Source: Caulobacter henricii (GTDB taxonomy: Bacteria > Pseudomonadota > Alphaproteobacteria > Caulobacterales > Caulobacteraceae). From it: a stretch of 64,000 nucleotides of DNA. Below, piece after piece: positions 8,980 through 16,132 of this stretch. The DNA is taken from positions 390,501 to 454,500 of the forward strand of contig NZ_CP013002.1 of assembly GCF_001414055.1 (NCBI RefSeq). The letters are read 5' to 3'. The position numbers were made by a program, and so were the translations under genes. Every line of letters starts with the position of its first letter. The first letter of the stretch is position 1. The notes under the pieces were generated by a model, which was not told the origin of the DNA, made no database searches, and worked only from the letters and a program-made list of their open reading frames with translations.

Positions 8980-9432
8980 TCACGCCAAAGGAAAATCGGC
9001 AGGATCGTCGGTCCAGGGATTGAATAGCGGCGCGCCGCTGTCCTGGACGTCGCGGGTGTTGCGGGTGACCAGAAACAGGTCGTGTTCCAGGGCCGTGGCC
9101 GCCAGCAGGGTGTCGATCACCGACGGCGCGTGACCCGTGCGCAGCTTCACCGCGCCCGAGATCTTGCCCCAGCGGCGCACCACCGGATCGCTGACCGACA
9201 GGACCCGTCCGGCGAACCGCCCGGCCAGGGCGTCGCGAGCGGCGATATAGCGCGAGCGGTCGGGATGATCGGTCGCCAGGTTGTGGATGCCCTTGTCGTA
9301 TTCGCCCAGCGACAGAACGCTGATGAACATCCGCGCCTCCGGCTGACCTGCGGCCCAGGCCTTGACGCTGGGAGCGCCGTTCGGATTGATCAGGGCGGCG
9401 ATGACATTGGTGTCGACCAGCCAGCCCTTCAC
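8980..9432 (-). CDS. vapC: PIN-domain toxin (VapC type)
   Basis: 150 residues. PIN-domain ribonuclease: the N-terminal WLVDTNVIAAL gives the first catalytic Asp (D7); ISVLSLGEYDKGI gives the central acidic residue, and PSVIDTLLAATALEHDLFLVTRNTRDV gives the later acidic pair and the TRNxxD motif. VapC toxins cleave tRNA or rRNA. The gene starts inside the last codons of an antitoxin gene (4-bp overlap), the usual toxin-antitoxin arrangement. Confidence 0.88.
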   Translation of the reverse strand: MKGWLVDTNVIAALINPNGAPSVKAWAAGQPEARMFISVLSLGEYDKGIHNLATDHPDRSRYIAARDALAGRFAGRVLSVSDPVVRRWGKISGAVKLRTGHAPSVIDTLLAATALEHDLFLVTRNTRDVQDSGAPLFNPWTDDPADFPLA

Positions 9433-9686
9433 AGGTCGAGATCTCGCCCAGAATCGGGTTCGCGCTCCACATCGAGCCCATCCAGATGCAGGCCTTCCAG
9501 AAACGAGACCAGCGACAGACGGGCCGGATCGGGCGGCGACAGGCGTTCAAGATCCTCGATGCTCATCACCACCACGGCGTCCTTGCCGCGCACGGTCACC
9601 CTTTGCGGGCCCTGGCTGCGGGCCAGACGCACCACCTCGCTGAAGCGGGCCTTGGCGTCTTCCAGTTTCCAGCTGAGATCGCCCAT
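9429..9686 (-). CDS. Phd/YefM-type antitoxin
   Basis: 85 residues when started at the ATG at 9686, which has GGAG 6 nt upstream; another ATG at 9698 lies inside the 22-bp palindrome and has no ribosome site. The N-terminus WKLEDAKARFSEVVRLARSQGPQRVTVRGKDAVVVMSIEDLERL is the Phd/YefM fold that dimerises and binds DNA. The C-terminal acidic tail (after about 55) would wrap the PIN toxin. It likely autoregulates through the adjoining palindrome. Confidence 0.85.
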   Translation of the reverse strand: MGDLSWKLEDAKARFSEVVRLARSQGPQRVTVRGKDAVVVMSIEDLERLSPPDPARLSLVSFLEGLHLDGLDVEREPDSGRDLDL

Positions 9687-9695
9687 GGCAGACTC

Positions 9696-9717
9696 CATCT
9701 GACTAGCTAGTCAGATG
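9696..9717. promoter_or_regulatory. 22-bp perfect palindrome, likely toxin-antitoxin operator
   Basis: Perfect inverted repeat with core TGACTAGCTAGTCA, extended by CATC and GATG on either side. It sits 10 bp before the antitoxin start, where Phd/YefM proteins normally bind to repress their own operon. It is also just upstream of the divergent NUDIX gene and could influence both. Confidence 0.7.
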
Positions 9718-9762
9718 ATAGTTCGGATGGGCCAGACGGGCAAGGGCGGCTATCCTCCCCCC

Positions 9763-10233
9763 ATGCTCTGGCGTCGACACATCGAACCCTTCACCCGACC
9801 TCTGGTCTATGCCTGGTTTCGCTGGAAGCGGGGGCTGACTCTGGGGGTGCGCGGGCTGGTCACCGATGGTGAGGGCCGGGTGCTGCTGGTCCAGCACACC
9901 TATATCCCCGGCTGGTACATGCCCGGCGGCGGGGTCGAGCGGGGCGAGACGGCGGAGCTCGCCCTGGAGCGCGAACTGCAGGAGGAGGCCGGGGTGCGGG
10001 TTCTGGCCCGGCCGGTCCTGCAGTCGGTGCACTCCAACGAGACCCACCATCCCCGCGACCATGTCCTGGTCTATCGGGTAACGGCCTGGGAGCCTTGCCA
10101 GGCCTCGGCCCAGGGCGAGATCCATGCGGTCGGCTGGTTCGCCCCGGACGCCCTTCCCGACACCATCAGCCCCGCCACCCGCCGCCGAATCTCAGAGGCT
10201 CTGGACGGGATCGACAGCGATGTGATGTGGTGA
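9763..10233 (+). CDS. NUDIX hydrolase
   Basis: 156 residues from the ATG at 9763; an in-frame ATG at 9715 lies in the palindrome and gives an atypical N-terminus. A complete Nudix box is present around residues 51-73: G-x5-E-x7-REL-x-EE-x-G-V (GGVERGETAEL...RELQEEAGV). The box binds Mg2+ and hydrolyses nucleoside diphosphates linked to another moiety. The N-terminal PFTRPLVYAWFRWKRGLTLGVRGLV is characteristic of a bacterial subgroup with unknown substrate. Confidence 0.88.
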   Translation: MLWRRHIEPFTRPLVYAWFRWKRGLTLGVRGLVTDGEGRVLLVQHTYIPGWYMPGGGVERGETAELALERELQEEAGVRVLARPVLQSVHSNETHHPRDHVLVYRVTAWEPCQASAQGEIHAVGWFAPDALPDTISPATRRRISEALDGIDSDVMW

Positions 10234-10337
10234 GGGCTTCCCACATGAACGCCGATCATTAAAATGGTTGTTTGAACAAGGCCCGCCGCTTCCCAAATCA
10301 GAGCGGACCTAATTCCCATAAAGGGCAGGAGCACGGC

Positions 10338-11777
10338 ATGCGCGACTACACCAAGTTCTATATCGACGGGGCCTGGGTCGATCCGGTCGCGCCCAAGACT
10401 CTGGACGTGATCAATCCGGCCAATGAAGAGGTCTGCGGACGGATCTCGATGGGCGGCGTCGCCGATGTCGACAAGGCCGTGATGGCCGCCCGCCGCGCCT
10501 TCGAGACCTTCAGCCTGACCAGCCGCGAAGAGCGGATCGATCTGCTGGAGCGCATCGTCGCCGAATACATGAAACGCTTCGAGGACATGGCCAAGGCCAT
10601 CACCGAAGAGATGGGCGCCCCCGCCTGGCTGGCCCAGCGCGCCCAGGCTGCCATGGGCATCGGCCACGTCCAGACCGCCATCGCCGTCCTCAAGAACTAC
10701 AAGTTCGAGGAAGATCGCGGCACGACCCGGATCGTCAAGGAGCCGATCGGCGTCTGCGCCTTCATCACGCCGTGGAACTGGCCCGTCAACCAGATCGCCT
10801 GCAAGGTCGCCCCGGCCCTGGCCACCGGCTGCACCATGGTGCTGAAGCCCTCGGAAATCGCCCCGTTCAGCGGCTATATCTGGACCGAGATCCTGCATGC
10901 CGCTGGCGTCCCGGCCGGCGTCTTCAACCTGGTCAATGGCGACGGCCCCACGGTCGGCGCAGCCCTGTCCAGCCATCCTGAAGTCGACATGGTCTCGTTC
11001 ACCGGTTCGACCCGGGCCGGCATCGAGGTGGCCAAGAACGCCGCCCCGACCGTCAAGCGCGTCCACCAGGAGCTGGGCGGCAAGAGCCCTAACATCATCC
11101 TCGAGGACGCCGACTTCCAGCGCGCCGTCACCGGCGGCATCGCCTCGGTGATGATGAACTCGGGCCAGTCGTGCAATGCCCCGACCCGCATGCTGGTGCC
11201 GGGCAAGAAGATGGACGAGGTCATCGCCATCGCCCGCGCCGCCGCCGAGTCCCACACGGTGGGCGACCCCAACGGCAATTCCAAGATGGGACCCGTCGTC
11301 TCCGACGTGCAGTGGAACAAGATCCAGGGCCTGATCCAGAAGGGCATCGATGAAGGCGCCACCCTGGTCAGCGGTGGCGTCGGCCGTCCCGAGGGTCTGG
11401 ACAAGGGCTACTACGTCAAGCCCACCGTCTTCGCCAATGTCACCAACGAGATGACCATCGCCAAGGAAGAGATCTTCGGCCCGGTCGTCGCCATCCTCGG
11501 CTATGACACGGTCGACGAGGCCGTGAAGGTCGGCAACGACACCGAATATGGCTTGGCGGCCTATATCTCGGGCGGCGACGAGGCCCAGATCCGCAAGGTG
11601 GCCAGCAAGCTGCGCGCCGGCCAGGTCAATATCAACGGTGCCGGCCCCGACATGATGGCCCCGTTCGGCGGCTACAAGATGAGCGGCAACGGCCGCGAAT
11701 GGGGCGACCACGCCTTTGGCGAGTTCCTCGAGACCAAGGCGATCCTCGGCTATTCGCCGAAGGTGGCGGCGGAGTAG
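10338..11777 (+). CDS. Aldehyde dehydrogenase family protein
   Basis: 479 residues. The ATG at 10338 has AGGAG 7 nt upstream; the frame is open 66 bp earlier but lacks a ribosome site. NAD(P)+-dependent oxidation of an aldehyde to the acid. Visible motifs: FITPWNWPVNQIACKVAPALA (cofactor site), FTGSTRAG, catalytic Glu in ELGGKSPNI, catalytic Cys in SGQSCNAPTR, and EEIFGPV near the C-terminus. Length is normal for the superfamily. Monocistronic, with a terminator-like hairpin after it. Substrate not predictable. Confidence 0.92.
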   Translation: MRDYTKFYIDGAWVDPVAPKTLDVINPANEEVCGRISMGGVADVDKAVMAARRAFETFSLTSREERIDLLERIVAEYMKRFEDMAKAITEEMGAPAWLAQRAQAAMGIGHVQTAIAVLKNYKFEEDRGTTRIVKEPIGVCAFITPWNWPVNQIACKVAPALATGCTMVLKPSEIAPFSGYIWTEILHAAGVPAGVFNLVNGDGPTVGAALSSHPEVDMVSFTGSTRAGIEVAKNAAPTVKRVHQELGGKSPNIILEDADFQRAVTGGIASVMMNSGQSCNAPTRMLVPGKKMDEVIAIARAAAESHTVGDPNGNSKMGPVVSDVQWNKIQGLIQKGIDEGATLVSGGVGRPEGLDKGYYVKPTVFANVTNEMTIAKEEIFGPVVAILGYDTVDEAVKVGNDTEYGLAAYISGGDEAQIRKVASKLRAGQVNINGAGPDMMAPFGGYKMSGNGREWGDHAFGEFLETKAILGYSPKVAAE

Positions 11778-11803
11778 AGCTCTAATTCTGAGTTTGAGAG
11801 TTT

Positions 11804-11837
11804 GAGGGGGCGGGGTCGAAAGGCTCCGCCTCTTTTC
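11804..11837 (+). terminator. Terminator-like hairpin after the aldehyde dehydrogenase gene
   Basis: An imperfect GC-rich stem (GAGGGGGCGGGG paired with CTCCGCCTC, loop TCGAAAGG) followed by TTTTCTCTT, 27 bp after the stop codon. Confidence 0.45.
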
Positions 11838-11929
11838 TCTTGTGGTCCAGACCGGCGATCGTCTGGCCGTGAGATGAAGGGCCGGCTCCCTTCGGCGCGA
11901 AGGGGCGTCAGGACGCGAGCTCCTGAATT

Positions 11930-12082
11930 CCCGCTCTCCCCGGCGAAAGCCGGGGCCCAGATCGAAGTCTGGGAGGTCGGGGCGACTGGCCAGGTCGGAA
12001 GTCGCGCCATCCCCAGACGTTCAGGCTGAATCTGGGTCCCGGCGTTGGCTCCGCCGCGCTTCGCGTCGCCGGGAAGAGCGGG
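11930..12082. repeat. 153-bp nested palindromic intergenic element
   Basis: The outer arms 11930-11945 and 12067-12082 are inverted copies matching at 15 of 16 positions. The second arms 11949-11962 and 12030-12043 match at 13 of 14, and further inside lie GTCTGGGA/TCCCCAGAC and GCGACT/AGTCGC. The whole could fold into one long hairpin or cruciform with side hairpins (for example CCCCGGCGAAAGCCGGGG). It fills most of the 387-bp gap between the dehydrogenase and GNAT genes. No coding potential seen. Likely a dispersed palindromic repeat. Confidence 0.7.
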
Positions 12083-12164
12083 TTTGGAGAGTGGTGCGGG
12101 CCTGTCGGGAGGTCTGGGCCGCACCCGAATTGCCGGGCTTCCACCGCCGGACTAACCTCACGCC

Positions 12165-12608
12165 ATGATCACCCTGCGCCGTCTCCGCCCCGATGAAGGT
12201 CCCGCCGCCGCAGACCTGCACCGTCGCGGCGGTGCGCTGATCCCGGGCTATGACACCTCGCTGCATACGGCGGAGGAATATGTCGTCTTCTACCGCGACA
12301 GGGTGATGGTCGACGGACCGGTCTGGGGCGCGTTCGAGGGCGAGGTCCTGCGCGGTCACATCGCCCTGCTGCCGGGCTGGATCGACCATCTCTATGTCGA
12401 TCCGGACTTTCAGGGGCTTGGGATCGGCAGCGCCCTGGTCCGGCTCGCCCAGGCGGAGCAGGAAGAGCTGCGGCTCTATACTTTCCAGGCCAATGCCCGG
12501 GCCAGGGCGCTCTATGAGCGGCACGGCTTTGTGGTCGAGGAGCTGACCGACGGCACGCGCAACGAAGAGAAGATGCCCGATGTGACCTATCACTGGCGGC
12601 GGGGGTGA
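12165..12608 (+). CDS. GNAT-family N-acetyltransferase
   Basis: 147 residues. The acetyl-CoA pyrophosphate loop is visible in WIDHLYVDPDFQGLGIGSALVRLA (the xxQGxGxG/A motif, about 81-100), with the preceding strand carrying HLYVDP. The C-terminal LRLYTFQANARARALYERHGFVVEE is the usual GNAT motif B with N-x-x-A-x-x-x-Y-x-x-x-G-F. It transfers an acetyl group to an amine; substrate unknown. The gene is flanked on both sides by palindromic repeats (11930-12082 and 12693-12829). Confidence 0.88.
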   Translation: MITLRRLRPDEGPAAADLHRRGGALIPGYDTSLHTAEEYVVFYRDRVMVDGPVWGAFEGEVLRGHIALLPGWIDHLYVDPDFQGLGIGSALVRLAQAEQEELRLYTFQANARARALYERHGFVVEELTDGTRNEEKMPDVTYHWRRG

Positions 12609-12692
12609 CACGCGACGATGATCCTCGCGCCGTGAGGTGACCGTTGCCTGCCTCTGGGCGAAGGGACGGCAAGTCGCAATCCCTACAAAATC

Positions 12693-12829
12693 CCCGTCAT
12701 TCCCGCCCATGTGGCGGGAACCTCTCTGTCCACCGCAGATGCAGGAGAGGCGAAGCGCCCGCGCACTTCGCTTGCGCCTCACGTGTCAGCTGAACCAGGG
12801 GTTCCCGCCACAAGGGCGGGAATGACGGG
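12693..12829. repeat. 137-bp inverted-repeat element (30-bp arms)
   Basis: Arms 12693-12722 and 12800-12829 are inverted copies matching at 29 of 30 bases. Each arm is itself a small hairpin (TTCCCGCC...GGCGGGAA). The interior has no open frame with coding character. Different in sequence from the element at 11930. It resembles a MITE or REP-derived palindromic unit and may also serve as terminator between the convergent GNAT and CPBP genes. Confidence 0.7.
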
Positions 12830-12867
12830 AGGGTTTAGGGTGGTGGGAGGGAGGAAAAGGGCCAGCC

Positions 12868-13800
12868 CTATCCCAGCCCCGGCGCCGAATAGCGTGCGCC
12901 CTGGCGCAGGGTGCCGGTGACGAGGAAATAGACCACGCCGGCCAGCAGCACGATGCTGGTTGCCACGCTGGCTTCCGGACCAAAGGCTCCGCCGGTCAGC
13001 CACCAGGCAGCGCCCTGGGCCGGGGCGAGGTCGACGACCAGGCTCTGGACGGCGATCTTGCCGCCACTGACATCGAGACCAAAGCCGACGCCCAGCAGGG
13101 TGTTCCATATCGAGTGCCAGGCGCAGACGCCCCACAGGGAGCCTTCCTTGATCGCATAGAGGCTGATCATCACGGCAAACAGCACCAGATTGACCAGGGC
13201 CAGGGCCAGTTCGGGCGACGGTTCGATATTGCCGGCATGCAGCAGGGCGAAGATCAGCGAATTGATGATCACGGCGATGACCAGGCCATGGCGCGAGGCC
13301 ACCAGCTGCATCAGCCAGCCGCGCAGCATCAGCTCCTCGGTCGCGCCCTGGATCATGAAGCCGCCGAAGATGCAGAGGATCGGCAGGAACAGGGCGAGGG
13401 TCGGACCGCTCCAGACGCCGAAACCTTCGATCCGGTAGCCGCCCAGGGCACAGGCCAGGCCGATCGCGGCGAACAGGAAGCCGGCACCGACCAGCAGACC
13501 GCGGCCATAGCGCAAAAGGGCGTCGCCGTTCAGTCCGAGGGTGGCCGGCGAGCGGCGCTCGAACAGCCAGGCCCAGGCCAGGATCAGCAGGGCCGTGAAG
13601 CCAAAGCCCAGAAGCTGGATGGTCAGGGGCTGCCACTGGGTGGCCAGATCGGCCTGGTGAAAGCCCATCGGCTTGAGGATGCCGAAGATCGTCAGCAGCT
13701 GGCCGGCGATGAAGAACAGCACGATCAGCGGGATCGCGGCCGCCGTCCAGGTGCGGCGATGGCGCGACGTGCGCGCGGCATAGAGTTCGATCTGTTTCAT
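12868..13800 (-). CDS. CPBP-family intramembrane metalloprotease (CAAX-like)
   Basis: 310 residues with about eight hydrophobic segments. The three CPBP/Abi signatures are present in order: ATEELMLRGWLMQ (EExxxR), FALLHAGN (FxxxH) and GVCAWHSIWN (third motif His). Members are glutamate intramembrane proteases or related membrane proteins; the substrate here is unknown. A tyrosine/arginine-rich N-terminal cytosolic stretch precedes the first helix. It is divergent from the feruloyl-CoA synthetase-like gene across 268 bp that contain an AT-rich patch (ATTTAAATATTTG near 13890). Confidence 0.85.
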   Translation of the reverse strand: MKQIELYAARTSRHRRTWTAAAIPLIVLFFIAGQLLTIFGILKPMGFHQADLATQWQPLTIQLLGFGFTALLILAWAWLFERRSPATLGLNGDALLRYGRGLLVGAGFLFAAIGLACALGGYRIEGFGVWSGPTLALFLPILCIFGGFMIQGATEELMLRGWLMQLVASRHGLVIAVIINSLIFALLHAGNIEPSPELALALVNLVLFAVMISLYAIKEGSLWGVCAWHSIWNTLLGVGFGLDVSGGKIAVQSLVVDLAPAQGAAWWLTGGAFGPEASVATSIVLLAGVVYFLVTGTLRQGARYSAPGLG

Positions 13801-14068
13801 GATCTAATACAGGCGGTGTGTTCGCCTTACCAATCTGTAATGATGGGTGGTTGCTGCGTGTATTAGCGTCGAAAATAAGGTCTTGTGTATTTAAATATTT
13901 GTCACCTGAGGCCGACTGTCCTTGGTTGTCTTGGCAGGGCTCGGCCGCCCCTGATCCTGCTGGGGCGGCGGCGGTCGCGTTTCGACCATGAGCCACCTTG
14001 CCGTTCGCCGGCATTGCGCTAACGTCTCGCCCCAAAGAGAACAATGATAACCTACAGGGAGCGAGACC

Positions 14069-15955
14069 ATGACGCCTGCGGATGGCGCGTCGCCTTTGCG
14101 CGATGTCAGCACGGTGGCTTTCAAGCCTCTGGCGATGAAGGGCCCCGAGGTCAGTGTCGACTATCGGCCGGACGGCTCACTGGTCATCACCTCCAACCAT
14201 GCGCCGGGTGAGGGGCCCCGCTCCATCGCCCACCTGCTGGCCCAGAAGGCCGGCGAGCATCCTGACCGCCCCTATCTGAAGCAGCGCGAACCCGGCCATG
14301 GACCCTGGCGGTCGGTGACCTATGGCCAGGCCCAGAGGGCGGTCGAGGGGATCGCCCAGTTCCTTCTGGACGGCGGTGGGCAGCTGGACCGGGGCCTGAC
14401 CCCGGGCGACAGCGTGATGATCCTGTCGAGCAACTCCATCGAGCACGCCCTGATGACCCTGGGGGCCTATGCCGCCGGTGTCCCGGCCGCGCCGGTCAGT
14501 CCGGCCTACAGCCTGACTTCCAGCGACCTTGCCAAGCTCAAGCACTGTTTCGACAAGGTGGCCCCGCGCGTGGTCTTCGCCCAGAGCGGCGCGATGTTCG
14601 CCAGGGCTCTGGAGACCCTGAAGGCCCTCGACCCGACCCTGGTGGTGATCACCGCCGACGGCACAGGCGAGGGTGCCCTGGACTTCGCCCGGATCGCGGC
14701 CACCGTCCCGACGGCGGCCGTCGCGGCGGCGCGCGAGACCCTAGGTCCGGCGACGGTGGCCAAGTACCTGTTCACCTCCGGCTCGACCGGCATGCCCAAG
14801 GCGGTGCCCCAGACCCACGGGATGATGGCCGGCGTGATCGCTGGCCAGGACGGCCTGAAGCTGGAGGAACCCGAAACCGGCGAGGTGCCCCAGAGCCTGG
14901 AATGGATGCCCTGGAGCCATATTTCGGCCGGCAATATCGGCTTCAACGCGGTGATCTGGGGCGGTGGCACCCTGCATATCGACGAGGGCAAGCCCTTACC
15001 GGGGATGTTCGAGACCACGATCAAGAACCTCTATGAGGTCTCGCCCAACGTGTTCGGCTCGGCCCCGATCGCCTTCTCCATGCTGGCCGAAGCCATGGAA
15101 AAGGACCCGGTGCTGCGCGCCTCGTTCTTCAAGAACCTGCGCTATATGGGCTATGGCGGGGCGACATTGTCCAATGACGTCTATACCCGCATCCAGGCCC
15201 TGGCGGTGGCGGAAACCGGCCAGCGCATTCCTCTGACCACCATGTACGGTGCGACTGAAACCCAGGGCATTACCGTCACCCACTGGATCACCGAGCGGGT
15301 CGGGCTGGTCGGCCTGCCCCTGCCGGGCATCCAGCTGAAACTGGCCCCCAGCGGCAGCAAGTTCGAGGTGCGGGTCAAGGGCCCGACCGTGGCGGCGGGC
15401 TATCACAAGGATCCGGAAAAGACGGCGGCGGCCTTCGACGAAGAGGGTTTCTACCGGCTTGGGGACGCGGCGCGGTTCGTCGATCCGGAAGACCCGGCCA
15501 AGGGCCTGGTCTTTGACGGGCGGGTGACCGAGGACTTCAAGCTCGACAGCGGCACCTGGGTCAGTGTCGGGGTCCTGCGCCCGGACCTGGTCGCTGCATG
15601 CAGCCCCTATGTCCATGACGCCGTGATCTGCGGTCAGGACAAGGGTTTCGTCGCGGCGCTGTTCTGGCCTTCGCCGTCCGGCCTGATGGCCCTGGCCGCC
15701 GAGCCGGGCCCTGGTACGCCGATCGAGCGGCTGGTGGCCCTGTTGCGTGAACGGCTGGCGGCTTTCAATGCGACAGCCGGCGGCTCGTCGCGCCGCATCG
15801 GCCGTTTCACCATCATGACCGAGCCGCCCTCGATCGATGCCGGCGAGATTACCGACAAGGGCTATGTCAACCAGCGCGCTACCCTCGAGCGCCGCGTGGC
15901 CCTGGTCGAGGCGCTGTACGTCAATCCGCCGCCAGAGGGCGTTGTGGCGGTCTGA
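14069..15955 (+). CDS. AMP-forming acyl-CoA synthetase, feruloyl-CoA synthetase-like
   Basis: 628 residues with GGGAG 7 nt before the ATG. ANL-superfamily adenylating enzyme: P-loop FTSGSTGMPKAVP (about 232-244), the YGATETQGIT A5 motif and YRLGDAARFVDP. The hinge region reads GRVTEDFKLDSGTWVSVG rather than the common GRxDxxIK, which is the pattern of feruloyl-CoA synthetases (Fcs). The catalytic lysine is probably in the C-terminal EITDKGYVNQRA. It would activate a hydroxycinnamate or similar aromatic acid with CoA and ATP. No hydratase-aldolase gene is adjacent, so the substrate stays open. Confidence 0.87.
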   Translation: MTPADGASPLRDVSTVAFKPLAMKGPEVSVDYRPDGSLVITSNHAPGEGPRSIAHLLAQKAGEHPDRPYLKQREPGHGPWRSVTYGQAQRAVEGIAQFLLDGGGQLDRGLTPGDSVMILSSNSIEHALMTLGAYAAGVPAAPVSPAYSLTSSDLAKLKHCFDKVAPRVVFAQSGAMFARALETLKALDPTLVVITADGTGEGALDFARIAATVPTAAVAAARETLGPATVAKYLFTSGSTGMPKAVPQTHGMMAGVIAGQDGLKLEEPETGEVPQSLEWMPWSHISAGNIGFNAVIWGGGTLHIDEGKPLPGMFETTIKNLYEVSPNVFGSAPIAFSMLAEAMEKDPVLRASFFKNLRYMGYGGATLSNDVYTRIQALAVAETGQRIPLTTMYGATETQGITVTHWITERVGLVGLPLPGIQLKLAPSGSKFEVRVKGPTVAAGYHKDPEKTAAAFDEEGFYRLGDAARFVDPEDPAKGLVFDGRVTEDFKLDSGTWVSVGVLRPDLVAACSPYVHDAVICGQDKGFVAALFWPSPSGLMALAAEPGPGTPIERLVALLRERLAAFNATAGGSSRRIGRFTIMTEPPSIDAGEITDKGYVNQRATLERRVALVEALYVNPPPEGVVAV

Positions 15956-15988
15956 AGGCTGTCACGCTGCTTGGCTTTCGTCGGGGAG

Positions 15989-16075
15989 AGTCGCCCTCGC
16001 CCTTCGACAGGCTCAGGGTGAGGGCGACTGTTGGGCTCGGCTCTCACCAAATCCTCATCCTGAGCTTGTCGAAGG
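15989..16075. repeat. Palindromic repeat with CCTTCGACAGGCTCAGGGTGAGG arms
   Basis: The 23-bp segment 16001-16023 recurs inverted at 16053-16075 with 21 of 23 matches. The left copy is enclosed in a hairpin of AGTCGCCCTC (15989-15998) and GAGGGCGACT (16020-16029). TTCGACAAGCTCAGGATGAG-type units are a widespread intergenic repeat of GC-rich proteobacteria. It lies between the convergent acyl-CoA synthetase and M28 peptidase genes and probably acts as a bidirectional terminator. Confidence 0.75.
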
Positions 16076-16132
16076 AGGCGGATTTCCATCGAGATCGGCA
16101 CCTGTACACAAGGTGAAGACAGTCCTCTTGAA

